From assembly GCA_023662865.1 (NCBI GenBank), contig JAMPIK010000012.1, forward strand, positions 1-62,823: a stretch of DNA of 62,823 bases, given 5' to 3'. Positions within the stretch are counted from its first letter, which is position 1, and each line of letters starts with the position of its first letter. The notes under the pieces are model-generated. The model was not told the DNA's origin. It searched no databases and worked only from the letters and a program-made list of their open reading frames with translations. Both the position numbers and the translations under genes were made by a program. The DNA is from Prevotella sp. (lineage in GTDB: Bacteria; Bacteroidota; Bacteroidia; Bacteroidales; Muribaculaceae). Shown here in pieces: positions 43,276-50,737 of this stretch.

Positions 43276-44337
43276 ATGAGAACCATATTTGCGGTAATTA
43301 TGTGTGTGTTTGCAATACATACGAGCCGCCCCTGTACTTCGGCAATCATTGCCGGCTCGCTTACCAAATCGGGTAAGCCTATTCTTTGGAAAAACCGCGA
43401 TACCTCCGCTGCTGACAATAAGGTGGAATATATCGCCGCATCAAATCCCGGTGAGTTGGCATATGCAGGTCTGTTCAACGCTTCCGACAAGAAATGCGAA
43501 CAGGCATGGATTGGCATAAACGAGCAAGGATTTGCCATAATGAATACCGCCTCCTATAATCTGAAAGATGATAAAGTCTCGACATCCAAAATGGATCGCG
43601 AGGGATACGTAATGGCACACGCTTTGAAGCATTGTCGCACGGTTGATGATTTCGAGACATTACTCCTGCAATTGCCCAAACCCCTCGGAGTCGAGGCCAA
43701 TTTCGGGGTAATCGATGCAGACGGGAACGGTGCTTACTTTGAATGTAATAACCGTATATTCAGAAGATTTAACCTCGCGGACGTCCCCGATGGAGTACTG
43801 GTGCGCTCAAATTACAGCCATTCCGGGCGGCCTGATGAAGGGTACGGACAAATACGAGAATGTAATGCACTTTATTTGCTTGATCCTTATATTAAAGCAC
43901 GGAGTATCGAGCCCTATACTCTCACCGACTGTCTGTCTTGCTCTTTTTATCATGACCTGTACGGACGCGATATGAGCAAGTGCGGCGAAAGGTATCTCAT
44001 AGATCAGGATTTTATTCCGCGATTTACCACCACTGCCACTGTGGCGATTGAGGACGGCGTCATGTGGACAGCATTGGGGTATCCGCCCGTAGCCGAAGTG
44101 ATGCCGGTGTGGTGTGCTCCCGACGGTGTACACCCCGACTTGCGCGGCACAGAGCCGGACGGCACAGCCAAAGCCGGCAATCGCGCCAAAGAGCGTAAAG
44201 ACAAAGTGTTCTCCGTAAAAGACGGCAATCGTAACAAGTACATTGATTTGAGTGTGTTGATAAGCCCGGACGGCAACGGATTTCTTCAAGTTTTCCGCAG
44301 ACAAAATCGTGATACATATAACAAATTTCACCGTTAA
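43276..44337 (+). CDS. Secreted Ntn hydrolase, C45/choloylglycine-hydrolase-like
   Basis: A 353-residue exported amidohydrolase-like protein. The signal peptide (MRTIFAVIMCVFAIHTSRP) would be cut to expose Cys20 as the N-terminal nucleophile (CTSAIIAG). The following KPILWKNRDTS has the Arg-Asp pair typical of this clan, and WIGINEQGFAIMNTASYNL matches the usual oxyanion strand region. Compared with the bile-salt-hydrolase-like protein of this window it is clearly distant and closer in feel to C45 acyltransferase-type enzymes. Substrate unknown. The start at 43276 is preferred over 43267 on promoter grounds. The next gene begins 5 bp after its stop. Confidence 0.82.
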   Translation: MRTIFAVIMCVFAIHTSRPCTSAIIAGSLTKSGKPILWKNRDTSAADNKVEYIAASNPGELAYAGLFNASDKKCEQAWIGINEQGFAIMNTASYNLKDDKVSTSKMDREGYVMAHALKHCRTVDDFETLLLQLPKPLGVEANFGVIDADGNGAYFECNNRIFRRFNLADVPDGVLVRSNYSHSGRPDEGYGQIRECNALYLLDPYIKARSIEPYTLTDCLSCSFYHDLYGRDMSKCGERYLIDQDFIPRFTTTATVAIEDGVMWTALGYPPVAEVMPVWCAPDGVHPDLRGTEPDGTAKAGNRAKERKDKVFSVKDGNRNKYIDLSVLISPDGNGFLQVFRRQNRDTYNKFHR

Positions 44338-44342
44338 CGGCA

Positions 44343-44876
44343 ATGCTTTCAATAGAAACAACCGAATTTAAAGTGCCTCGCAGCAGCATATTGCAGTCAG
44401 CGCTGCTCACTCCGACTTTTCGGTGGGCGTGGATTGTGTCGGCATTGCTTGTATGTGGCGGAGCTGCGGCTGCCATATTCGCCGATTGGCGTTGGGCATT
44501 GGTTACGGCGATGTTGCTCCTTGTATCAGCTCCGGGAGTAATGGCATTGTTGTATATCAGCTATGCGATGTCTCCGCGCTGCTTGTCGGACGCATACCCG
44601 CACACGGTAAGCTTCAATGATGAGGGGTTCCGGGTGTCGGCAAAAATCCCGCCGTTACCCCCGCTTCCCGGTCAGGAAGATGATACACCGCAGAAGCCGA
44701 AAACTCTTTCTTTTTCGGCTGAATATAAAGATGTTAAGAGAGTGAGAGTTACATTGACGGAGTTGGTGATTTACCTGCATGGCAATCCTCCCGGCATAGT
44801 GCACATACCATACGATAACCTTGCTTCTCCGCGAGAAGATACGCAGACAATACTGTTAAAATGCAACCATGAATGA
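44343..44876 (+). CDS. Two-helix membrane protein of unknown function, PH-domain-like tail
   Basis: A 177-residue protein. Two transmembrane helices (about 30-50 and 55-78) are followed by a soluble C-terminal part with strands HTVSFNDEGFRVSAKI, SFSAEYKDVKRVRVTLTELVIYLHG and IPYDNL. This layout resembles YcxB-type proteins with a bacterial PH-like fold; that is inference. It carries a Pro-rich loop (PPLPPLPGQEDDTP). It is cotranscribed with the Ntn hydrolase (5-bp gap) and closed by a strong terminator. Confidence 0.75.
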   Translation: MLSIETTEFKVPRSSILQSALLTPTFRWAWIVSALLVCGGAAAAIFADWRWALVTAMLLLVSAPGVMALLYISYAMSPRCLSDAYPHTVSFNDEGFRVSAKIPPLPPLPGQEDDTPQKPKTLSFSAEYKDVKRVRVTLTELVIYLHGNPPGIVHIPYDNLASPREDTQTILLKCNHE

Positions 44877-44962
44877 ACCAATTCGGCAGTTGAGGGGTTG
44901 TAATTGTACGATTATTGTATTTGCACTGTGTTTTATTCAAGGTATTAGAATTAATGCTTGAC

Positions 44963-45001
44963 CAAAGGCTCGGATTGTGAAATCCGGGTCTTTGTTTTTT
45001 T
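44963..45001 (+). terminator. Rho-independent terminator of the Ntn hydrolase operon
   Basis: A 14-bp stem with two G-T pairs (44963-44976 with 44981-44994), a GTGA tetraloop and seven T. Confidence 0.88.
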
Positions 45002-45021
45002 CTTAATACACCCCGAAAAAG

Positions 45022-45052
45022 TTGCACAAATTCCGAAGAATGATTAATTTTG
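45022..45052 (+). promoter_or_regulatory. Bacteroidales promoter of the GH85 operon
   Basis: -33 TTG (45022-45024), 20 bp, -7 TAATTTTG (45045-45052). The ATG at 45082 lies 29 bp after the -7 box; the upstream ATG at 45022 overlaps the -33 element and is excluded. Confidence 0.8.
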
Positions 45053-45081
45053 TGCTGTTCTTGAATAATACAAAAATCACA

Positions 45082-47895
45082 ATGAAACGACTATATTCTA
45101 TAATAGCATCATCCATGCTGACTGTCGGGGTATTGGCTCAACAGCCGTATGTGGGCTGTTGGCATCCCGAAGATATAATAGATTGGAGTCCTGATACCGA
45201 CCCCAATGCCGTTTTTAATCGTGCAAAAATTCCGCTTGCCGAGCGCTATCGCGAAACTGCTTCCATGGCGGCCAACGCCAATCAATTCCCGGAGGGACAG
45301 ATTACTCTGGCATCAATAGCCGGCCCCATGTGTTCAGCACTCCCCTCGCAAGGTGCTCCCGACTTTATAGCATATCAGCCCACCTATTGGCAATATATGG
45401 ACAAATTTGTGCATTGGGCCGGTTCCGCTTCGGAAGGTATCATAATCCCCCCGCCGGCCGGCTTTATAGATGCGGCACACGCCAACGGTGTAAAGGTTCT
45501 GGGCCAAATCTTTTTCCCACCCATGGTGTTCGGCGGTCGCCCCGAATGGGTAAACCAAATACTGACTGAGGAAAACGGCGAATTTCCGTATGCGAAAAAA
45601 TTGTACGAAATAGCTGAATACTTTGGTTTTGACGGGTGGTTCTTAAATGAAGAAACCCTCGGCGGCAGTTCTCCCAAATGGTCTAAATTTATAAAAGCGT
45701 TTCATGACGTGGCCGATGCCGACGGCAACTCGTACATGGAAATTCAATGGTACAATGCTTCGCGCACTCCAAACATTCCGATTTTGAGCACTCACCCTCA
45801 GACGTCTCAGTTTCTTGAATACGGTGCAGAAGGAGACCTCACCGGATTTAAAGACAGAATTACATATCCCGACGGCTCTCACCCGGAAGACATATTTTCA
45901 ACACTTTATGCCGGTATTGAAGTGTCGCAGGCCGGACATACCAATTACGCTACACGACTCAACAAACTGTTCAAAACAGACGGTCATGCAGGCTCCGCCG
46001 CACTGTTCTGCCCGGAGGAGCGCACTTGGAAAGACAATGTTCGCGACTTGCTCAACACCTCAGATGTTTGCGGCGCGAAGGCTTGGAACGCCATGCAGGC
46101 CACTTTCAAGAAAGAGGAAGAGATGTGGGTGAATACTGCCGGCAACCCGGCAAATGAGCAGACCGGCACATGGAAAGGGATTTCCGGTTACATAGCAGAG
46201 AGAACAGCCGTCACCTCCATACCTTTTAAGAGCAGTATGTCGGTGGGTGTAGGCAAATATCGCTTTATTGACGGAAATATCGAGGCTGTGGGCGATTGGA
46301 ACCATACAGGTATGCAAGATGTGCTGCCTACATGGCGTTGGTGGTTGGAAGATGCACCCGGCGTTACTGCTTCCATTGATTGGGACGATGCGTATGCCGG
46401 CTCAAACAGCTTCATGTTAAAGGGCAGCCTCTCCCAAGGCTCGCATTTGTTGCGCCTGTATAAGACGGATATACACTCCGACGGCACTCTCACCCTGACA
46501 CTTAAATATAAATCTTTCTACAATCCCGTGTTGTGTCTTTCTACCGAAGAGTCTCTCACTCCGAATGTGCGTATCGAACCGGTAGTCTACGATCCCAACT
46601 GTGATTGCTGGAAGACCGCCGTGTATAAGATTGACCTCAAAGACGCTTCCATACATATGATAGCATTTGACTTCAATCTTTCAGTTGATGTGGACGATTT
46701 CTACTTTGCCTTAGGAGGGATTGCCATATTGCCGGAAAATTTTGACGAAAGCCTCACTTACGGTGAGCTGACTACCGACTCATCTCTCGGAGTTGAAGGG
46801 GGCGATTTGCGACTGCAATGGAGCTCCGAATGGACTCCCTCATTTGACCGTTTTGATGTGTATCTCTTGACAAAAGACGGCAAACGTACCCTCGTGGGTC
46901 AGACACGCGATGACGCATTCTATGTTTCCGAATTCGAGCGCCCCGCCAATGATGCTTATATAGATGTCGAGGTGGTGCCTGTTATGAAAAACAATGCAAG
47001 CAAAGCACCCATGACAATGCGTGTGGAATATCCGACTCCGGCGGCTCCCGAACTCTCGTTGGAAGTGTCAAAAAGCTGTCTGCTTCCCGGAGAAACCGTC
47101 ACCCTCACCGCTCATGCCACCGGCGCGCCGGACTCATTCTCATGGTCTATACCTTCTGGCACAGCCTTTGCCGAGGGTTACGGCGCCGCTTCCAATCCCG
47201 TACAGCTGACAGTTTCCACTCCCGGTCAGAAAGAAGTGGAGGTGAATGCGACAAACGACATAGGCACCGGCGGTTTGAAAGTCGTGGCCTTCGATGTGTT
47301 TGAAAACGAAGATGATATAGCTTCGGTAAGCAACCTCGCATTGCATAAAGACATAGTAGATTACAGTGCCAAGACAAACAATAGTGAACGTCCGGAAAAC
47401 ATAGTTGACGGAATTACAAAGCCGACCTCCACATCGGCTAAATGGTGCAGCACTGACAATGATAATTATGTGATAATAGATTTGGGCGCAACTTACCGAA
47501 TTTACGGTGTGAAACTGTATGACGGGTCATACGGGCCGGAAAGCGGTGTGCCACAAATTTCAAATTACAAAATCAGCCTGTATGATGACAACTCCGAGCC
47601 GCAGACTGTGATTAACAAAAAAGGAGTAGGCGACCAAACCTTGAAAGAGGAGTATTGCGTGCCGACACATGGTCGATATGTGCGTTTGGATGCACACACC
47701 GATGGAGTGATGCGTCTGTGGGAATTTGAGGTATATGGTGATATGAAAACCGCCGGACTTGACGATGTGAGCCTTGACGATAATGCAGTGCCGGAGGCCG
47801 TATACACTCCGCAAGGTTTCAAAGCAGCCCGACCCGTGTCCGGTGTAAACATAGTGAAATACTCTAACGGTACCGTTCGCAAAGTAATCAAGTAA
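45082..47895 (+). CDS. GH85 endo-beta-N-acetylglucosaminidase with discoidin-like C-terminal domain
   Basis: A 937-residue secreted glycoside hydrolase. Signal peptide 1-20 (MKRLYSIIASSMLTVGVLAQ). The catalytic barrel starts YVGCWHPEDIIDW and has the GH85 motif FDGWFLNEETLGG, with Asn189 (oxazoline-stabilising) and Glu191 (acid/base) in Asn-x-Glu spacing. Beta-sandwich modules follow. Near 765-900 lies an F5/8 type C-like domain (NIVDGITKPTSTSAKWCS, YVIIDLGATYRIYGVKLYDGS, RYVRLDAHTDGVMRLWEFEVYG). The tail VYTPQGFKAARPVSGVNIVK is sorting-signal-like. GH85 enzymes cut the chitobiose core of N-glycans, so mucosal or dietary glycoproteins are likely substrates. It heads a five-gene operon. Confidence 0.93.
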   Translation: MKRLYSIIASSMLTVGVLAQQPYVGCWHPEDIIDWSPDTDPNAVFNRAKIPLAERYRETASMAANANQFPEGQITLASIAGPMCSALPSQGAPDFIAYQPTYWQYMDKFVHWAGSASEGIIIPPPAGFIDAAHANGVKVLGQIFFPPMVFGGRPEWVNQILTEENGEFPYAKKLYEIAEYFGFDGWFLNEETLGGSSPKWSKFIKAFHDVADADGNSYMEIQWYNASRTPNIPILSTHPQTSQFLEYGAEGDLTGFKDRITYPDGSHPEDIFSTLYAGIEVSQAGHTNYATRLNKLFKTDGHAGSAALFCPEERTWKDNVRDLLNTSDVCGAKAWNAMQATFKKEEEMWVNTAGNPANEQTGTWKGISGYIAERTAVTSIPFKSSMSVGVGKYRFIDGNIEAVGDWNHTGMQDVLPTWRWWLEDAPGVTASIDWDDAYAGSNSFMLKGSLSQGSHLLRLYKTDIHSDGTLTLTLKYKSFYNPVLCLSTEESLTPNVRIEPVVYDPNCDCWKTAVYKIDLKDASIHMIAFDFNLSVDVDDFYFALGGIAILPENFDESLTYGELTTDSSLGVEGGDLRLQWSSEWTPSFDRFDVYLLTKDGKRTLVGQTRDDAFYVSEFERPANDAYIDVEVVPVMKNNASKAPMTMRVEYPTPAAPELSLEVSKSCLLPGETVTLTAHATGAPDSFSWSIPSGTAFAEGYGAASNPVQLTVSTPGQKEVEVNATNDIGTGGLKVVAFDVFENEDDIASVSNLALHKDIVDYSAKTNNSERPENIVDGITKPTSTSAKWCSTDNDNYVIIDLGATYRIYGVKLYDGSYGPESGVPQISNYKISLYDDNSEPQTVINKKGVGDQTLKEEYCVPTHGRYVRLDAHTDGVMRLWEFEVYGDMKTAGLDDVSLDDNAVPEAVYTPQGFKAARPVSGVNIVKYSNGTVRKVIK

Positions 47896-47899
47896 GCAT

Positions 47900-48388
47900 A
47901 TGAATCAATATTATTATGTTGCGTCCGACAATAAGAGCTATGGCCCGGTAACTCCGGATCAGTTTGCACGCTATGGCATAAACGGCCGGACACTTGTATG
48001 CCCGGTCGGAGGCACTTCATGGGTGCCGGCTTCAAACATACCCGAGCTTCGGCAGTATTTAGACGGAGGTTATCAGCAGCCTTATCAGCAACATTATCAT
48101 CAAGCTCCGCCTTATAACCCTCAACAGCCCAATCCGGGTTATCCGCCGAGCAGCCATATGGTGTGGGCAATCCTGGTAACCATTTTCTGTTGTCTGCCTT
48201 TCGGCATTGTGGCAATTGTAAAAGCTTCTAATGTAAGCAGTTTGTGGTATCAGGGCAGATATGATGAATCAATACAGAACAGCAATGATGCAAAAAAGTG
48301 GTGTATGTGGAGTGCACTTGCAAGTCTTATCGGGACGCTGCTCTATTTAGTCTTTTTTTGCATTTTTGGTAGTCTGATAATTTTGTAA
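47900..48388 (+). CDS. GYF_2-like domain plus CD225/dispanin membrane protein
   Basis: A 162-residue protein. Residues 1-55 form a GYF_2/DUF4339-like module (YYYVASDNKSYGPVTPDQF, then VGGTSWVPASNIPEL). A Gln/Tyr/Pro-rich linker (about 55-85) precedes a CD225-type two-helix membrane domain (MVWAILVTIFCCLPFGIVAIVKAS at about 88-111, WCMWSALASLIGTLLYLVFF at about 135-155), with the typical CCLPFGIVA motif. It starts 4 bp after the GH85 stop. The function is unknown; similar bacterial proteins are common but uncharacterised. Confidence 0.88.
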   Translation: MNQYYYVASDNKSYGPVTPDQFARYGINGRTLVCPVGGTSWVPASNIPELRQYLDGGYQQPYQQHYHQAPPYNPQQPNPGYPPSSHMVWAILVTIFCCLPFGIVAIVKASNVSSLWYQGRYDESIQNSNDAKKWCMWSALASLIGTLLYLVFFCIFGSLIIL

Positions 48389-48392
48389 GGTA

Positions 48393-48785
48393 TTGAAAAG
48401 TCTGACCTCAAGAGACTTGTTGCGATACGGATTTGTCGCTTTGTTGGCAGCGAGTCTTGTCGTATTATGGTTTGTAGACCCGGCCAAAGCTGTATGGGCA
48501 CCGAAGTGTATGGTTCATTCTCTTACGGGGTTGCAGTGTCCCGGCTGCGGAATATCGCGAGCCACGCACTCTCTGCTTCACGGCCGAGTTTATGAAGCGT
48601 TGGCTTACAATTGGTTTTTCATTGTGTCGATACCTTACTTAATCAGTGTGTGTGTTGTGCTGTATGTTCGGGCTTTGAGACGCCGCGAGAAGTTAAGACT
48701 ATTCGTAACCGGGCGTGTCCCGGCATTGATATATGTGGTTCTGTTTGTTTTGTGGTTCGTAATACGCAATATATATGGAATTTAA
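48393..48785 (+). CDS. DUF2752 membrane protein, TTG start
   Basis: A 130-residue inner-membrane protein of the DUF2752 family. The signature GLQCPGCGISRATHSLLHG lies near residues 47-65, between helix 1 (about 12-30) and helices at about 73-95 and 108-126. The start codon is TTG at 48393, 4 bp after the previous stop; no ATG lies before the first helix. It is usually found beside CD225-type proteins, as here. Its role is unknown. Its last 11 bases overlap the next lipoprotein gene. Confidence 0.85.
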   Translation: MKSLTSRDLLRYGFVALLAASLVVLWFVDPAKAVWAPKCMVHSLTGLQCPGCGISRATHSLLHGRVYEALAYNWFFIVSIPYLISVCVVLYVRALRRREKLRLFVTGRVPALIYVVLFVLWFVIRNIYGI

Positions 48786-49515
48786 ATTGATAATAAAAGC
48801 CTTGCCGGCAGCATGTTTTTCTTTTCTGTTGTCATGCTCCGGGCATACCGATAACTCTGCCGATGCAGTGGGCAAGCCGGCAGATACTCATCAGGCCAAA
48901 GAGGAACATTCCCGAATGTATGTAATGCTTGAAGATTCAGTGGAGTCTTTGCAACGGCAATTAGATGACATCACGGCAAATTCCGGCGAGGTGCGCAATG
49001 AGTTTGATGCCTTGTTGGAAAGGTTTCGGCTCATCAATGACCCGCTACTTGTAGAGCCATACCGTGTGCCTGCCGGGTGGGAAAATTATGACACTACCGG
49101 ACGGCAAGGTATTATGGCTCGTGTGTTGGAAAACGGGACGGTTGAGATAATAGTGACCGCCTCCTCTGATTTTGATACAATTAAGTTCAGCAGCAACGGG
49201 CAAAGTGAGGCAAGCAAATCCGTACCCTCGGGTAATGCTTTGCATAACACCATCGGCTCTCTCACTCGTGTAGCTTTCAATAATGCCGCAGACCTTGCCA
49301 AATTCGTGGCCGAGCATATTTCAGATCCGGTAATACTGCATTGCGGAAGCGCGAAGACCTTCACCCTCAACGATAAACAGAAAAGAATGATTGCCGACAC
49401 ATATGAGTTTACCAGGTTGTATAACAAACTGAATGAACTTGAACGTCGACAATCTGTTATAACTAATAAACTGCAATTCTTCCAAAGAAGACTTGACGAA
49501 CGAAATAATAAGTAA
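48775..49515 (+). CDS. Coiled-coil lipoprotein of unknown function
   Basis: A 246-residue lipoprotein with Cys21 in a FLLSC lipobox. A first coiled coil (about 45-90: MLEDSVESLQRQLDDITA) and a second near the C-terminus (about 205-246: KLNELERRQSVITNKLQFFQRRL) flank a beta-rich middle with IVTASSDFDTIKFSS and DLAKFVAEHISDPVILHCGSAKTF. I recognise no family. It overlaps the DUF2752 gene by 11 bp and ends 4 bp before the thioredoxin-like gene. Confidence 0.78.
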   Translation: MEFKLIIKALPAACFSFLLSCSGHTDNSADAVGKPADTHQAKEEHSRMYVMLEDSVESLQRQLDDITANSGEVRNEFDALLERFRLINDPLLVEPYRVPAGWENYDTTGRQGIMARVLENGTVEIIVTASSDFDTIKFSSNGQSEASKSVPSGNALHNTIGSLTRVAFNNAADLAKFVAEHISDPVILHCGSAKTFTLNDKQKRMIADTYEFTRLYNKLNELERRQSVITNKLQFFQRRLDERNNK

Positions 49516-49519
49516 CCCT

Positions 49520-50620
49520 ATGAAAATCAAGAAAGTATCAATTGCATTCATGGCCTTGGCGATGGCCGCAAATGCTTATGCAGACGTAAAAGTAACTGTG
49601 CAGAACGGTGCCGGCAAGACCTACAAGGTGGAGCAGACACCGCTTACCGCGATAGATGATTATGCGCCCAAGCCTCAGGATATTACAGCAGACTCGACCG
49701 GCAGTTTCTCTTTCAAGCAAGAGATAATCCCTGTGGTGATAAACATATCTGAGGATACCGACCCCATAGCCACACGCATATTCAGCGCGGCCGCAGTGGA
49801 AAATATTAATGTGAATGCCGACGGACAGGGCGATTATACCGCAACCGGCACACCTCTTATGGAGGGTGTGACAAAAGTTAACCTGTTGCTTGCTCCCTTC
49901 ATGCAAAAGTTTCAGACGCTGACGGAATATTATAATGACAATCCGCAAGACGCTCTTGCCCAAACAGACTCTCTTTTAGTAGACATCAATACTGCATTGA
50001 CCGGATATTTGAAAGACAATCCCGACAGTCCCGAGGCTCCTTACGCCTTGATGATGCTCGACGGCGAAGATTTCATTAACGCATATCCGCTGCTTACGGA
50101 AGTGTCTCGTCAGTCAATTCTGATGCCCTCGGTAGAACAAAAAAAAGCAGACGAAGAGGCCAAACTCGCACAGGAACGCCTTATGAAAGAACTTGAAAGC
50201 GGTACAGTAGACGCACCGGCATTCACCTTACCCGACCTTGCCGGAAAACAGGTTTCACTATCTGACTTCAAAGGGAAGTGGGTAATTATTGACTTTTGGG
50301 GTTCATGGTGCCGCTGGTGCATAAAGGGTTTCCCCGAGCTGAAAGAGCTTCAGAAAAAGTATGGCGATGAACTTGTGATTTTAGGTGTGGATTGCAGAGA
50401 CTCACAAGAACGCTGGCGTGAAGCTGTAAAGAAATATGACATGACTTGGGTGAATGTCTACAACGATTGTACAGACGAGAACAACCCGCTGCTTGCAGCA
50501 TATTATGTACAAGGTTTCCCAACGAAAGTGATTGTAAATCCGGAAGGGAAAATCAAGAAAATAGTAGTGGGTGCGGATCCGGCATTCCCCGAAATTCTCG
50601 CCGGCTTCATTGGTCGCTGA
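49520..50620 (+). CDS. TlpA/ResA-type periplasmic thioredoxin-like protein
   Basis: A 366-residue exported thiol-disulfide protein. Signal peptide about 1-20 (KKVSIAFMALAMAANAYA). An N-terminal beta domain (about 22-110) resembles the DUF4369-type domain common in Bacteroidales TlpA proteins, followed by helices. The C-terminal thioredoxin fold has the redox site WGSWCRWC with Cys264 and Cys267, and a cis-Pro region GFPTKVIVNPEG. The start at 49520 is 4 bp after the previous stop; the earlier in-frame ATG would precede the signal peptide. It is the last gene of the GH85 operon. Confidence 0.9.
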   Translation: MKIKKVSIAFMALAMAANAYADVKVTVQNGAGKTYKVEQTPLTAIDDYAPKPQDITADSTGSFSFKQEIIPVVINISEDTDPIATRIFSAAAVENINVNADGQGDYTATGTPLMEGVTKVNLLLAPFMQKFQTLTEYYNDNPQDALAQTDSLLVDINTALTGYLKDNPDSPEAPYALMMLDGEDFINAYPLLTEVSRQSILMPSVEQKKADEEAKLAQERLMKELESGTVDAPAFTLPDLAGKQVSLSDFKGKWVIIDFWGSWCRWCIKGFPELKELQKKYGDELVILGVDCRDSQERWREAVKKYDMTWVNVYNDCTDENNPLLAAYYVQGFPTKVIVNPEGKIKKIVVGADPAFPEILAGFIGR

Positions 50621-50643
50621 CAACAACCTATAAATAAATAATT

Positions 50644-50678
50644 AGGTGAGTACATGTTTGTGTTACTCACCTCATTTT
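50644..50678 (+). terminator. Terminator of the GH85 operon
   Basis: A 9-bp stem AGGTGAGTA/TACTCACCT with a loop of about 9 bases, followed by CA and six T. Confidence 0.85.
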
Positions 50679-50694
50679 TTAATTACGGCAAAGC

Positions 50695-50714
50695 GGACGC
50701 TCCATGGAGCGTCC
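50695..50714. repeat. 20-bp perfect palindrome GGACGCTCCATGGAGCGTCC
   Basis: A perfect inverted repeat with no T tract, between the convergent thioredoxin-like and rel genes. The sequence type (GCTCCATGGAGC) is another REP-like intergenic motif; a related ending is seen at 3987-3993 (GCTCCAT). Confidence 0.65.
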
Positions 50715-50737
50715 CTACATATGTGGCGGGTTGCGAA

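Noticed and set aside
47565..48215. 216-codon minus-strand ORF over the GH85 C-terminus and the CD225 gene
   Set aside because: It runs antisense across two well-supported genes and across their junction; Pro/Ser/Arg-rich with no domain.
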